Source of the DNA: Leishmania mexicana MHOM/GT/2001/U1103 | Lineage: Eukaryota; Euglenozoa; Kinetoplastea; Trypanosomatida; Trypanosomatidae | Assembly: GCF_000234665.1 (NCBI RefSeq) | Contig: NC_018337.1 | Coordinates: 892,222 to 956,221 of the forward strand | Reading direction: 5' to 3' | DNA: 64,000 nucleotides | Shown: piece by piece, positions 31,626 through 45,090 of the stretch | Layout: each line of letters begins with the position of its first letter | Numbering within the stretch: the first letter of the stretch is position 1 | The notes under the pieces: generated by a model | What the model was told of the DNA's origin: nothing | The model's database searches: none | What the model saw: the letters and a program-made list of their open reading frames with translations, nothing else | Position numbers and translations under genes: made by a program

Positions 31626-32496
31626 TCGAAAAAGGGGGAGGAAGGAGCCAAAGAGGGTCAGTCACAAGGCCAGAGAAGGAGCAAAGACCAGAAACAGGTG
31701 AGTGATATATATGTATATATATATATATATAGCAAGAGATAAAGTGAGCTTGGGAGTGGCTGCTTTAGTGGTAATGCTTGACGATGAATGGAAACAAAAG
31801 CACACACACACATGCACACACATGCACACACAACATATATATATAAAAGGAGCGAAACAACGGTGCATAGTAATGAAAGTGCGAGGAAAAAGAAAGAAGC
31901 TGAGGAAGAAGGACTTTGCTACGCGCACAGAAAGAGTGCATACAAGCCTCCCGTAAAGACATGAGGCACGAGAGAAAGTGAAACACAAAGACGAAGAGTC
32001 ACACGGGCAGAGAGGCGGAGAAGAACACAAAAAGAAAAAGGAAGCCACAACAGCGCTCCAGATCGGAGTGAGACGAGTGGGGTGTGTGGCAGCGAAGATA
32101 CCTGCTCGTGTGTGGGTAACGTGTGCGTCGTCCAAACAAAAAGCTTTCTCCCGCTCTTTTTTTTCTAGCCCCTCTCCACTTAACTTCACCTTTCATCTCT
32201 GCGCTGCTTTTCCTTTTAGTGCGCTCTCGCTTTCCACCGGCGTAGAGTAACACCCGTACTTGTCGTTTTTATTGGCTTTCTTGCTTTTTGCACCACACAA
32301 GAAGAGGAACAGGCGCAAAGAACGAACAGCAAGGGTAGGAAACAAAAAAAAGGCGGGGCTGCGGCGAGTTGGTGCTGGTGGACGTGGAGAAACACAAAGT
32401 AAACGAGAACGGGGGGTGAGATGAGTGGGAGGCGCGGGGAGAGAGAAAGGGAGCGAGCAGATAAAGGGGGAAGTGCCCTTATGCATATATCTGTGT

Positions 32497-32528
<32 letters not shown>

Positions 32529-33420
32529 CGAGTTGCAACACGACAAAAATAAGTAGGGTCGAGCACGGAAAGAGGTGGGTGATTGCTCATGCACGCAGCG
32601 GGAAACTTCACAAGAATAGCGACAATCATAGCGAAACGGTGTAGGGACAAAAAGAAGGGCACGAGAGAGAGATCATAGACGGAAAAAAAGGAGCACACAG
32701 TGTGGAAAGGGAGAAGAGCACCGTGCAAGCGCCCGCGCGACACCACAAACGACAGCCAAAAAAAAAAGAAGACAAAGCAAACGTGTCGAACAGATATGGG
32801 ACACAGGGGGAGAGTGGGGGGTGGGGGGCCTGAGGACGTAAACATTCAAAAGAAAACTGAAGAAAGGCGTGTTCATCAAGCAAGAGAAGGCACAAGGAAT
32901 TCCCAAAAAAACAAACTAAAAAAATATAATATATATATATAAAATTAGCCTGCAAGTCATTGGCGGCACATGAACCGAACCACAACCACAACCACAACCA
33001 CAACAGCAACAGCAACAGCAGCAACAGCAGCAGCAACAACAGAAAAAAAAGGGAGATGGTGTAGAGACAAAACACGAGAGAGTAATGCTCATCAGTATAC
33101 AGTGAAACAACAAAACAAAAGGTCTCACACACAGAAAAATAGATTTGGAAGACAACACAAAAAGCCAAGCACAGACATTCAAGCAAAGAGGGAGACACAA
33201 TCTCCATCACACATACGGCGGGACACATGGTGGAAGTGTCGGGGGGGGCGGGGGTAAAGAAGGGAACAGATGCCCGGGAAAAGACGAAAACAGCGAACAG
33301 CGCGGGGAAGATCGGGCTTTCGGTGGCGAAAAAGAACAAAAAAAAGAAGAATCGATACACACACACACACACGCACACGCACACGCACACATAAACGGGG
33401 GGAAGGTGAACATGTAGAGA

Positions 33421-33465
33421 GAGAGGCGGGAGAGGCGGGAGAGGCGGGAGAGGCGAGAGAGGCGG
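33421..33465. repeat. 9-bp minisatellite, five units
   Basis: Five tandem copies of GAGAGGCGG with one G-to-A change in the fourth unit, inside the gene-free region. Confidence 0.8.
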
Positions 33466-36400
33466 GAGAAGGGGGGATGGAAGGAGACACCGAGAAAAGA
33501 GAGGAGTAGAGCATGGGGAGGCAAGGGCAAAAACGCACATCATGTGAAACAAACAAAAAAAAAAACGAAACCAAAAAAAAATTCAGAAAGAGAGGGATAA
33601 CAAAAACCTTCTTGAAGTTCAACATGGCGCCAAACAGCAATTCTAGGTTCACGGGCGCATGTGCTTTCCTGCGTGCGCAACAAACGACGACGAAAGCATG
33701 ACCTATGCGCTTGTTCGAGTGTGTGTGCGCACGCTGGGTGAGGGGGGTAAGTGTAGAGCGCGAAACGCGAGCACCGAGAATGCTACTCGGCTGTCCTGTT
33801 TCGCTGGCGACACCGCAAAATAGCCTATGTAAGCACATCTAAAAAAAAAGCACACGCAAAGAGAGAGGACCCACACACACAGGCAAGCACCGTCGACAGA
33901 GCAATAACAAAACGAAAAAAAAACATGCTGCCCTGCCGTCTCCTCATGTCGTCGTATCAAGTGCAAGAACGCGGAAACGATGGATAATGGGAAAACAGAG
34001 GTCAACCACCGCAATCGAAAAGGGGGAAAAAATGGAACGCACCGCCATTCACGCGAACACACACATACATACATACATACGTACACACGTGCACGTCAGG
34101 CAAAAAAAAAAAGAAAGAAACGCAGCATGTACTGTTGACGCCTTTGCAGAGAAAAACAGAGAGAGAATGGCACAGACGCGCACACACAACAGGAAAAAGT
34201 GCACCATGCCTACAATACGATGCGAAACCCTTCCCCTTCTCTCCCGAGAGACTGCATGTGTTCTGTGCTGCTCTCTTGAAAGTGATCCAAGTATATATAT
34301 GTGTGTAAGGAAGGGGAGCGACATCGCAGCTTTGAGGGAAGAAAGGAACGGCGACGAGAGCCCACCAAAAGAAGGCAAGAAAACATGAGTGTTGGTAGTA
34401 CTGTGAAGCAAAGAGCAGGGTGTCTGTGTGTGTGTGTGTGGGTGGGTGCATATGCCTGTCTGTGTCGCCATGTGGCGGATACCTCTCGTTAACATTCGTT
34501 TCTTCGTTCTTTATGGGTACAAGTACCCCATACACATACACATACACACCAACAACAAAACAGTCGCATAACCTTTAAACTGGGGATGAAAGAAGCAACG
34601 AATCACGTTCAGGAGAAAGAGAGACAGAATTTACAAAAAAAGGAGGAAAGCCTTTGCATGTGCGCTGGCGTCTGTGTGTGTGCGTGTTCATGAGTACGAC
34701 GCTGCCCGCATGGACATGCTCACACACACAGACTGCAGGCAAAGGGAAAGGAGTAGGCAGAGGCCGAGATCGCGGGCTGGCAAAGAAGTTAAACACAAAC
34801 AAAATGGTGGAAGAAGCACGACCGCAGACACACGCGGCGTAATCGATGGTCTCTATTCATGTCGCAACATCGGACGGAGCTCCTGTGGAAGGGAGCAGTG
34901 AAGTATGAGAAGTAAACAAACGCGGGCATGGGCACGGGCTGCGCACGCCATCATACACCGCGCACAAGCGTCGAAAAGGGATGATAAAAGAGAAGGAAGC
35001 TCAACAAGTGCTTGTATGCTGCCCCTTGACAGCCGTAGGTGCGCGTTTAGGCACCATGCGAGTGTACCCACACAGTAGGGGGTAAGAGCAGAGAGGATAG
35101 GTGATTCTATTAGTTTGTGTGTGTGTGTGTGTCACTGCGCATGCTTCTCAGTGGCCAAAGAAGTCTAGACCTTGTACACCCACCGCTCGCGCGCTCACGG
35201 CGCAAGACTAGCACAGTAAAGGCAGTGATTTTATATTTTTTTTGGAGGGGGCGTTGGTTGTCTGTTTTCACCCCTTTCCCTAGCAACACCAGTGAGTTGG
35301 GAAAGAGGCGGGCGACACATGAACAAGGGAAAAAAAACGAGCAGACGAAGCAGGGGCGATGTGCTTGTGGAGAGTGTGCACGTATGCTTTGAGTGTGTAC
35401 CAGTGTGGTGCCTCAGATGGGCGCTGTCACTGCTGCCTCGTCATACGGCGCTCGCCAACACGTCTCTCTCCTGCCCGAACTATTTCTTCCTCCCTCCCTC
35501 ACTTGGGTCCTTGCCTGTGTCACCTCCGTGTCTGACACCCGTGCTTGGCCACGTGGAGGAAGAGGAGTTGGGAAAAGCGAGTAAGCCAAAGAGGAGGCGG
35601 GTGTGGCGAGGTGAGACGCAAAAATACAAGAAAAAGTAGACAACATACTAGAAAGGCCATGCAGAGAGAGGGGGGAGAGACTCAGAGAGGATGGGGAAGC
35701 TTGTGAACATGCACGATGCTTAAAAGTAATCCATCACACATGCATTCACGTGCGCAGCGATACACACAAACGCACGTGTGTGCGCGCCGACGAGCAGGAG
35801 AAGCAGCTGATACGCACAGCCACACATGACGAAAAGGCATCCCAGACACGAGGCCGGGAAAGAAAAAAAAGAACACCGAGAAACGTGGGAAAGACGTAAC
35901 GAGAAGTTCACGGATTGCGACCTCACCTCCCCCCCTCCTCCTCCTCCCCCCCGTGTGTGAGAGAGGAGGGGGGGAAGGGAAAAAGGCCAGTCCTTATATA
36001 CCACCAAGAGAAGGTGTGCGGGAATTCGCTTTCCTGTTTGTCAAAGAAAACGATCGAAGAGAGCGTGAGAGAGTTCGTGGGAACAGTACCAATGCCAACC
36101 ACACGAGTAGAACTTTCAAGATGAACAGCAACCAATAATAATAATAAAACGCTGCGCCGTATGTGCCTCTCGCTCCCCTTTGACTGTGACTCGAGTGGAA
36201 GGCGCGTGCAGATACGTGTGTGCGAGTGGTTGCGAGCACATGTACATGTGCCTCAGACACGTGAGCACAAGCATCGAAAGAAGCACGAAACGTGCGCGCC
36301 ACATGCCATGTGATCAAACAAGACAACAGAGGCGTACAAAGTGTGCACGGATAACTGCACACTACGGAAGGTGAGCAATGCGCGATCACGCGAAAGAGGG

Positions 36401-39400
36401 GGTACCCGCAGCCACTTGCCGCGGCGAGAGCAGAGAAGTCAACGGGGAAAATACTAGGGGAAAAACACACAGGGAGTAACAGACACACAGACAGACACTC
36501 AGGCACTTTCCCAAAACGCGCCTTACACAAACACACGCGATCCGTCGCAAAAAAAAAGACAAGCCCACATCGAGAGAGGCCACGGAGCAATGCACAGGCG
36601 CGCACGTACACGCGCTCAGAACGCTACGCAAAACGGCAAGTGCTACACACCCTAACGACAGCACGTTTTTTTTTCTTCTTCTTTTACAAGGACATGAGAG
36701 TAAAGAGAGAGCAAGAAAAAAAAAGGGACTGAGCACGCATGCGCCTATGGTGCACAAACATTCACGCTTGATTCGATTGGAGAGAGGGAGGGAGATAAGG
36801 TGGCGATGAAGGCATCGATTCGCCCCCATACGCGAATAACGAGACGAGAGGACTCAGAGACAACGGGGGGGGGACGAGACGTCACAGAGGTAAGAAAAAT
36901 GGAGGAGAAAAAGGGGGAGTACAACGGCAACAACCAAAAAAAAAGAGAAAGGGGGGAGGGGCGTAGGAAGGGACAGTGGGAGGCAGGTGTTAGAAAAAGA
37001 AAAACAGCTGTATAGATCCACGACAACAACCAGAGGAAGCGAAGAACCACAACAATAGAGAGAGGTCCTTCAACACAGAAACAAGGGCACAGAAAAGGAT
37101 GGGGTGGGAGAGAGGAAACAAAAGAGAAAAGGAAACAGTGTTGCGGGATGCGGGGAGGAGGAAAGGCAAGGAGAACGGAGTAAGCGCCCAAAAAAAGGAG
37201 ATTTTGAGGGCAGAGGTCCAACGAGATGATGCAGATGACGCGAGATGAAGAGAGCGAACCCGAAAAAAAAAAGAAACAAGTGCGAAGCCAAGGCACAACA
37301 AGAACGTAATGCGGTCTCTCAGACATCTGCACGTAAAAAGGCAACAACAACCACAAAAAAAGTAGCATGAAGGCATAGTCTTGTTGTTGTTTCGCATTTC
37401 GTTTTTTTTCCTCCGTCCTCGTCGTGGCTCTCTATCCTCGGGCCATGCGTGATGTACTCTCCTTCTTTGGTTGTTCTACCCATCCCTCCCCTCTCCCCCG
37501 ACTCCGACTCCTTCCTTTTTTTTGTGTTGCGGTGTGACAGGAAAGAGGGAGGAGACTCGCTGCGTGGCTGATCCATCGCGGTCGTAGTTATGTTTTTTTT
37601 TTCGTCTTGTGTGGAAACGCGTGCTTTGTTTGTCATCCTTTTCTTTCGTCTTCGTGGATAGAACAGGACTTCGATACCGTCTCGGGTGTGGACGTTGTCA
37701 TGCTTCACGAGAACCTGACACAACGTTGCCACCACCACCTACCGCCCCCTCCTCCCGCTGCACTCCTGTGTGGCAAAAGGCACATACCAAAAACACAGGC
37801 GCTTCTAAGTGTGATCATACATAGTGATAGAAGAACGAAAAAAAAGAAATGGCTAAAAGGGGAAAAAGGAGTGGGGAAGAAATACATACGGGGGTGGTTA
37901 GAGAAGAGCAGTCAAAGGGCGGAAGACCGAGCTCTAGATTTATACATAATCGTGAGATCAGAAAAAAAAACGAGGGAAGGCGGCGGGGTTGCGCGGGAAA
38001 AGAATTCGGGGGGGGGGAGGTGTCGGGGATGAGGAGAGAAAAATAGAGAACAACACACAAAGACACAGAAAGAAGAGGGAACAGAGGACGAAGAAAGACG
38101 CTGACACACACAAAGTAAGGGGAAAGGGAAGCTGGTTTAGGACGGCACGCAAGGGGACACGCGCATGCACACATGTACATATATGCAAAAAAAAGTCACC
38201 TTGAAGGGAGGCGCAAGACGAAGAGACCGCAAAAAAAAAGGAAAGAACAAAAGAGCTTGGTAGAAGCAACGACAAGGCGATTGTGTCACGGAGAGAGGGA
38301 TAAAAAAAAAAACGAAACATTCAAGTTGGTTGCGGAACGGAGGAGATACATGGAAGCCAGATCAGACAGACAGACAGAGAGATGGGAAGAAAAGGTGCCG
38401 AATTAGCAGCAGTTTACATGCGGGAAAGCACGACGAAAAAAAAAACGAACTTTTTCTTTGTCTTGTTTGCTTGGTTTGAAGGTCAGCAGAAGAGAGAGGG
38501 AGGGAGAGAGAGAAAAGGAGAGATACACAACAGTTTAACGTCACCAAAGACAGAGAAGCTAATAAATAAACGAAAGGGAAAAAGTAAGAAAAAAAGAGCG
38601 AAAGAGAAGGCCCCTTCAAGTGTTCCAAGAAAAAAAAGAGAGGGGAGGGGTGGGGGGAAGACACACACGACACACGCACATGACAAACAACATCAGCACG
38701 AGTTCGTGGAGAGAAATAAAGGGAAAAGGGTGATTGCGATGAGAGAGGGGAGGGGGAGGGAGAGAAAGAGAGCTGTATCAGCAGAAAAAAAGGAAGGGAG
38801 AAGGGCTGTAGGAGAATAGAGGAACTAAACGAGAGAGCACACACACGCGCACGCGAGTGCGAGGGAAAACAAAGAAACAGCGGATTGGGGGAGGGAAGAG
38901 AGAGAAGAGTTCCAAGAAGAAGGCAAAAAAAGGCGTGGAAACACGGACAAGGACGAATAAAACCACACGCAAAAAAAAAGAAAAGGTGGTACTGACAGAG
39001 ATGCACGAGCCCGCGCTCACATACACACATTCGCACCTTCACGCATATAGTCATCGAAGTAAAATATTTTCAAGAGAGGATGTAAAAAAAAGGAAACACA
39101 TCCACTTTACTCGGAAACACTTTGCTGTTGTTTGTTCACCTGTTGGCGTAGATATGAATTGCCTTATTATTTTTAGTTCTCAGGTGCCGAAAAAGTCCCT
39201 CAAACATGCAGGAACGCACGCGCACCTATCCACATAACTATCCGCCCTCCCCTCCCCCACTGCCCGCAACCATGCACGCTTTCACATGAGTGCATTGGGC
39301 CATGTTCCAAGACGCATATAAACGCAATGACGCGACAGAAAGAGCTGCTGGAAGGGGAGCTAGGAAAAGAGCGAAGGAGGCGTCCCGTAACATCAGGAGC

Positions 39401-39867
39401 AAGCATACAACACACATATATAGACATCCCGTCACCACAAAAAAACAGAAACTGCGAAAGCATCATGTGTTTCTCCACAGCGCGCACAGACACACACCTT
39501 TCTTCCTTCCTCTCCCGACGACGACGAGCAGGGGGAGAGGAAGAAACGCTCCTGCTTCATGTGCTTCGAAAAGCTGGCTTACACGATGCGAAAACAGAAA
39601 GCAGCCACATCAGGACGAGCAGGAGTGAGCACCTGAGTTGCGCGAGATAAAGCGAGAGTGCTTAGGACGAGGGGAAGGGGTTATTCAGAGCACGCATTTG
39701 TGTGTGTCTGGGCATGAAAAAGCTATTTTTCGCCTGCTTCCCCTCTGTCATGCAAGTTCAAATGGATATTCGCATGGGCTGTCTTCATGACACGTGGCAC
39801 CGAAGACACAAGCACACACGCACAGAGAAGATGAGGAGTACACGGGCATTCCCATCTACGCTCGGCT

Positions 39868-41043
39868 TTATTTTTCGGTATCGCCTAGTCTTGCTTGCGC
39901 TGACCCGCCTAGGCGTACAAAGATGGCCGTGACGTTGTCGCGCGTGCCCCGCCGCAGCGCCTCTCCCACAAGCTGGTCGGCGACGCTGTTGGCGTCGGCC
40001 CCGCTCGCCACGTACGCGGTGGCCAGCTCGACAGCTTCGGCGTAAGACATCGTGTCCCACAAGCCGTCACACGCCAAAATCAAAAACGCATCGTCCTTCG
40101 CCAGCAACACCTCAGAAGTGTCGGCGACAGCGATGATGCCTGACGGTTTGCCGTTCGTGTATTCCTCAAGCTTAAACCCGGCATCTCCCACCGCTCGTGA
40201 CACGGCAAGACTGCACATGCGCGGGTTGAGACGCGGGTGGCCCACCCTGCAGTTGAAAATGCACCCGCCAGCCTTCTTGACCCGCGTTGCCTCAGCATCG
40301 TTGCAGCTGGGGTTGTGCTTGACTGTCAGCAGCACGGGTTGCCCCGCACGCGCGAGGACCACCTCACAGTCACCAACGTTGCCCACCGTCAGCACCGAGC
40401 CCTGGACGACGGCCGCGGCGCACACGCAGCCAGCAGAGCTCATGTCGCTGGTAGTCTGCCCTAAAAATTCGCGCTCCACCTGAGCAAACGCGTCGCTGAT
40501 CGCCTTGCGCGGAGCGGTCTTAAGGCACTCGTGAGCCAGTGTAATTTCGTGCAGCCGGGAGCGGACGTACTCGGCACACTGGCGACCACCGTGCCCGTCA
40601 TAGATGCCAAAGAAGCAAACGTCTGGCTCGACGACGGTCACATGTTCGTCCTCCATGCTCGAGCGGATGCCTTGATCGCTTGCCACGCCGACCTCCAGTA
40701 CCGACTGGTGCTGCATTTCAGTCACCGAGGAAAAGAAAGCACTGCAGAGCGGTGAGTGAGGGGAACCGTCCAGGATCTCCGGCGTGGTGAAGTGCTGAGC
40801 CGGCGTCCGCAACTCTCGAGGGAGCAAGAGATGATAGGACTCAGCCGGATCACATGTGGAGGAGTTCGTAGATATGTGTTCCGTCTCGGAGTTCAGGTCA
40901 AAGCTCTCGTTGTTAAGATAACCGGACGGGAAGCAGCTGGAGCCCCCTGAGACGCGCGACTTTCCGTGCCGTGCACGACTGTCGTGCATCATGTCAACCG
41001 CTAGAACAGTGGCAACGGGTCGATGCGCGGGTGGGAGACTCAT
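39868..41043 (-). CDS. PP2C-family Ser/Thr protein phosphatase (first of a pair)
   Basis: Encodes 391 residues from the first ATG at 41043. A PP2C domain fills roughly residues 115-385. Its motifs are RSSMEDEH, FFGIYDGHGGRQCAEYV (metal-binding Asp-Gly-His-Gly-Gly), LTVGNVGDCEVVLAR, SLAVSRAVGDAGF, LILACDGLWDTMS and RDNVTAIFV. The metal-coordinating Asp residues appear intact, so the enzyme should be active as a Mg/Mn-dependent phosphatase. The residue after GD in the GNVGD motif is Cys instead of the common Ser. The first ~110 residues are unassigned and Ser-rich. The frame is open upstream to 41235 but begins with GTG. It is a clear paralogue of the product of 45091-46446; substrates are unknown. 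Confidence 0.9.
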   Translation of the reverse strand: MSLPPAHRPVATVLAVDMMHDSRARHGKSRVSGGSSCFPSGYLNNESFDLNSETEHISTNSSTCDPAESYHLLLPRELRTPAQHFTTPEILDGSPHSPLCSAFFSSVTEMQHQSVLEVGVASDQGIRSSMEDEHVTVVEPDVCFFGIYDGHGGRQCAEYVRSRLHEITLAHECLKTAPRKAISDAFAQVEREFLGQTTSDMSSAGCVCAAAVVQGSVLTVGNVGDCEVVLARAGQPVLLTVKHNPSCNDAEATRVKKAGGCIFNCRVGHPRLNPRMCSLAVSRAVGDAGFKLEEYTNGKPSGIIAVADTSEVLLAKDDAFLILACDGLWDTMSYAEAVELATAYVASGADANSVADQLVGEALRRGTRDNVTAIFVRLGGSAQARLGDTEK

Positions 41044-44000
41044 CACCACACACAGTGGGCGGAAGGAGCGCTTGGGACGAAGGGGACGGGCCAAAGAAAA
41101 TGCCGAGGGTGGCGGGCTTGATGTTTGCGCGTGCGTTGCAAAGAAGAAGGTGTAGATGGAGGCTTCGGGGTGGTAGGGTGGCTGAGGGGGTCTTCCCGGT
41201 TTTTCTTGGAATAGGCTAAGCGGTGATAGCGACACACAATGCCCTCCCTCCTATGCGTCCTGAACAGAAACTAACCGAACAACACAAGCTCAACATACAT
41301 AGAGGAGATCCGGCAGAAGACGGAAAGGCGAAGGGGACAAACCACCCCCCCCCCTCAAAAAAAAAAACAAAGAACGTGCCAGTCGAAAACACACGCACAC
41401 GCGTGAGCCTGTGCAGGAAAGAAAAGACGAGCTGAGGTGCTAACGGAGCGAAGATGGGGAAAAAAGAAAGTACAGAGGAAACAGGGGAGAAGGAAGAAGA
41501 GGAAGAGACAATGAAAAACACACACACACAAAGGAGAGAGGAGAGGGTTATTGCACAACGAAGGGAAGCGAAGCTGGCGCCGTGATGTGGAAGACAAGAG
41601 GGGGAAAAGAAAGGTGCACACGCACGCACACACACGCACACACATGCAAGCACGAACACACTGGGGGAGACACAAGTGGGAGTCCCTTTGTCTCGGCGAC
41701 GTGGGGGAAGGAGGGGGTGCGGTGGCGGAAAGGAAAGGGAAGAAAACCAATGGAGTGAGCACCGGTGGCGTGAAAAAGGGCGGAGATGAAAGAAAAGTTG
41801 TGTGCGCGCAGCTTACTGTGGCTGCATGTCACGTGGGACAGGAAAGCAGGGCCGGAGACGGAACGGAGCCACTAGTGGTGGAGAAAAGCGAACCCAAGAG
41901 CAAAAGAAGAGAGAGGGAGGGAGTTATGGAGATGTGTAGCGCCGCGATGAAGCACGACTGTCGCGCGGAGGAGGAGCCGAATGCGGTAAAGAAGGGAGGC
42001 GCTCAGAGCTGACTTTCGCGGTGCGGTGGAGACTCACCCACCCGCCTGCAAAGGGCGGAGCGTTTGTGAGCACATGCCGTGGGTGAGAATGCAGGAGAAG
42101 GCGTGCTGGGTTTGCCGGCCATATTCCCAAGTTTGCATTTGAACCCCCAAGGATGGCGGCGCCACTCCCTCAAAGTCCCTTTACGCACACCCGCACCTCA
42201 CCCTCGTAATTTGGCTGCCCCACGTAGCAAACACCACACGCACACGCCCCCGCGCATGAAAGTCGCCCCCCCCATCTTTTCCACAGGAGCGCGTCATCTT
42301 TGCCCAAGACGAATGGTCGCATCGCGACAAGTTTCGAGGGTGGGGAAAAGGACGCGAAAGCGAGGCAGTCTCTTCCCCTCTCGGCATCACTCTCACTGCG
42401 ACATCCGCGGTAGCGCACGCATGCATGGTCGCGCACTTTGTATTCGACTCGAGAGGTGTTTCTGTTTCTTTTTTTTCTTGTTTGAGAGGAGTGTTGTATG
42501 TGTGCGCATGCGTCTTACGAGTACTGGAGGAAGATGGGTGACAACCAAACGAACGCGAAATAATATAAAAGAAAAAAGAGGCCTAAGCTGAGACAGGGCG
42601 GCAGTGGCACATCGACGGTGCAGAGAGAGGGAGAGAAGAGAAAGATTGAGCGACAGTGAAAGAAGAACAAACCAAAAAAAAGACAAGGAGGGAGGAAGGG
42701 AGGGGAAGAGTGTGGGTGGGGTAATGACCCTCTTCCTCCTTTTCAATTTTATTTTTTGTTTTTTTTCTGCGTGTGTGTGTGCGCGCGCGTCTGCTTCTCC
42801 TCCGCATCGTTGACATGGTTTATCGACGTCGTCACTGTCTGAGGCGATGACGAAGAGAAGCCTCGAACCCAAGTACAAAGACGACAAGAACAGGCGCGAG
42901 AAGAGGAGCGAACGGAAGGGAAAAACGAGAGAATCAGAAGGAAACACACACACGCACAACTAAAAAAGGAACACACGCGCAAAAGTGTGTGAAAACAAAA
43001 CGGGAAAAAAGCGAGGAGGAGGAGGAAGTTGGATCGCAGTCGTACAGAGATGGAGAGAAAAACTAATAATAATAGTAATCAGACATGAGATATATTCATA
43101 ACAAGCATCAACGCGCACAGAGAGTGCACATCCATGCACTCTATAGACCCACTACCTGCAGACACACGCACACGCACGCACAAAAACATTACAAACATAA
43201 CCACTTCTGTGCTGCCCTTTCCTCCTCACCCTCCCCTCCCCCATCCAAAAGCCGCGGACGCAGGTCCAGGGATTTTGCTTTTTTTCATCGTCGAGTTTCT
43301 AGAGCTTGCTTCTGCTTGTGCATCTTCGACATATTTTTCCGCCGCTGCGTCTCCCTCTCCCCCGCCTCATCAACAAAGAGAGAAGGTGCGAGAGAGCAGG
43401 AAGCAAACTGTGTTCTTCTCGCACGGGCGAGTCACCAGCTCTTTACAGCATAGCTGAGCAGTCACCACTTCGACAAGCATATCACTGGAGCAGCCACACT
43501 TGCGCGAGGGCTAGATATCTGTCAAGCAGCTCCCGGCTCCCCGTTTTTTAAAGAAAGGCGGTCTTGCGTTCGCATGGCCATCGAAGTCGCCGACGCCATT
43601 ACTACAAGCACACATACATACATGAACCCCCAAAGGCGTTCCACCACAAATCACAGCCACGACTACGCTGTACCTGCCAAAATCAAAAAAAAGAAAACAG
43701 GACGAGTACGAGATAGAAAGGTATCCTACACGCGCACACGCAGATGTGCTCGTAACAGAACCGCAAAGTTATACCCAGCGGCCTCTAGCATCCCACCATC
43801 ATACACACGCAGAGAGAGGGGGGAGGAAGGGGGAAGGCACGGGGAGCAGAAGATAACCATGAAAACAGAAAGAACACGCACACACGCACACAAAAGGGAA
43901 ATAACAAAAACAAACACACACACAAGAACGTAAGAGGTACACACACTCAGCCGTTTCACCATTCGTTCATACACCCTCACGCATATGCGTGCACTCTCAT

Positions 44001-45090
44001 CGCCCTTCACAGACTGCCCACGTGTGCACGGCTTCTTTCGTGGGCGTCGCGTTTCTTTTCCTTTTGCCCCCCTGTCCCCCGCCCCCCCCCACCACCACCA
44101 CTTCCACCTCGTCACATGAGACACGAAGCGACGGCACGAGAGAAGTCCGCGGCGGGAGGAGGGACGGGAAAGAAAACGAAAACAAGGGAACGACGCGAAA
44201 AAAGAGGGAAGAGCAGCACGCGAGGAAGGGAAAGATGAAGATGACGCAGATACGCACGCAAGCACAGACCTACACAGGCATCGAAAGATAGTTCGCCACC
44301 ACGCAGGGAAAAGAGAAGAGTCCGCCACATCCTCGCTAGCTCTCTACATTTCTGTACCTCTCTAGGGGCCCCTCCCCGCTCTCACAACACCAGCCTCCGC
44401 TTTCCACCCTACCTTCACCAACCGTTTGCTATTCGCTTTTTTTCCGATCCCCTGAGAAATGAACGAAAGCTAATCAGGGAAATTCTGGTCAACAGACGGA
44501 AAAGTGGCCGAAAAAAAAAACCACAGCGGAGAAGGCGTCTTGGCGGAGGGGGGGAGGGTGCGCGAAGGAGGGAGGAGGGAAGAAGCAAGCGGAGTCGTCC
44601 AATAGAGGTGTTTGGTGCTTGTGATAGAAAAAGCGGCAAAGGATACGGCCCGGGAAAAGGCTGCGGTAGTGGGGAGAACAAAGTGTGGGACCTTAGCTGC
44701 TTCTCATCTTCTGTCTTCTGTGCTCACCTGATGTCTACCAGCTCGCGCTGATCAGTAACAGAACCTGTCCGGCCATCTGTCCCTTCGTTGTCTTTCCACT
44801 TCTTACCCCCTCCCCCCATCGACCCCACAACAGGCATGCACTATAATATGTCTGCCATGAAAGGGTTCCACATAGGCACAGAGAACTACAGAGTCTCTGC
44901 CCTCGAGGCTGCCCCTCTTCTTTGGTTTGTAGCACATGCATCAGGTGGTTTATTAGCTTCTTTGTTTTCCTCTTTTGGGAGAGGGAAAGAGGGGTATTTT
45001 CAACAAGGCAAGAAGCGAGGTGGTCACCGACGTTCGCGCACTCCTTGTGTGTGTGTATGTGTGTGTGTGTGTGTGTGTTGCACGGTACGA
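41044..45090. other. Intergenic region between the two PP2C genes
   Basis: This 4 kb stretch has simple, mostly purine-rich plus-strand sequence, numerous CA/TG and A runs, and a (GT)n block at 45046-45079. No credible gene is seen. Most is expected to be the 3' UTR of the upstream PP2C. Confidence 0.55.
45046..45079. repeat. (GT)n/(CA)n microsatellite in the proximal 3' UTR of the second PP2C
   Basis: A dinucleotide run starting about 12 nt downstream of the TAG stop at 45091. On the transcript it reads as a CA repeat, with one interruption. Confidence 0.85.

Larger units (their letters stand above)
30845..39867. other. 9 kb gene-free region, pyrimidine-rich on the transcribed sense
   Basis: No credible gene is seen on either strand. 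The plus strand is purine- and A-rich throughout, so the presumed transcript is C/U-rich. The region includes a SIDER2-like fragment (31461-31625), (TG)n at 32491-32528, a CAA/CAG-rich tract at 32980-33042, a 9-bp minisatellite at 33421-33465 and many A homopolymers. Minus-strand frames up to about 308 codons are strings of Phe, Leu, Ser, Pro, Cys and Val from simple sequence. Most is expected to be the 3' UTR of the PP2C gene at 39868. Confidence 0.55.

Noticed and set aside
32626..33552. 308-codon minus-strand frame
   Set aside because: Consists of Leu, Phe, Ser, Pro, Cys and Val strings derived from CT-, TG- and TGT-type simple sequence in the gene-free region.
42850..42880. A GGTTCGA-like string on the minus strand that recalls a tRNA B box
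   Set aside because: No T-arm or acceptor-stem pairing could be found around it, so it is not a tRNA.
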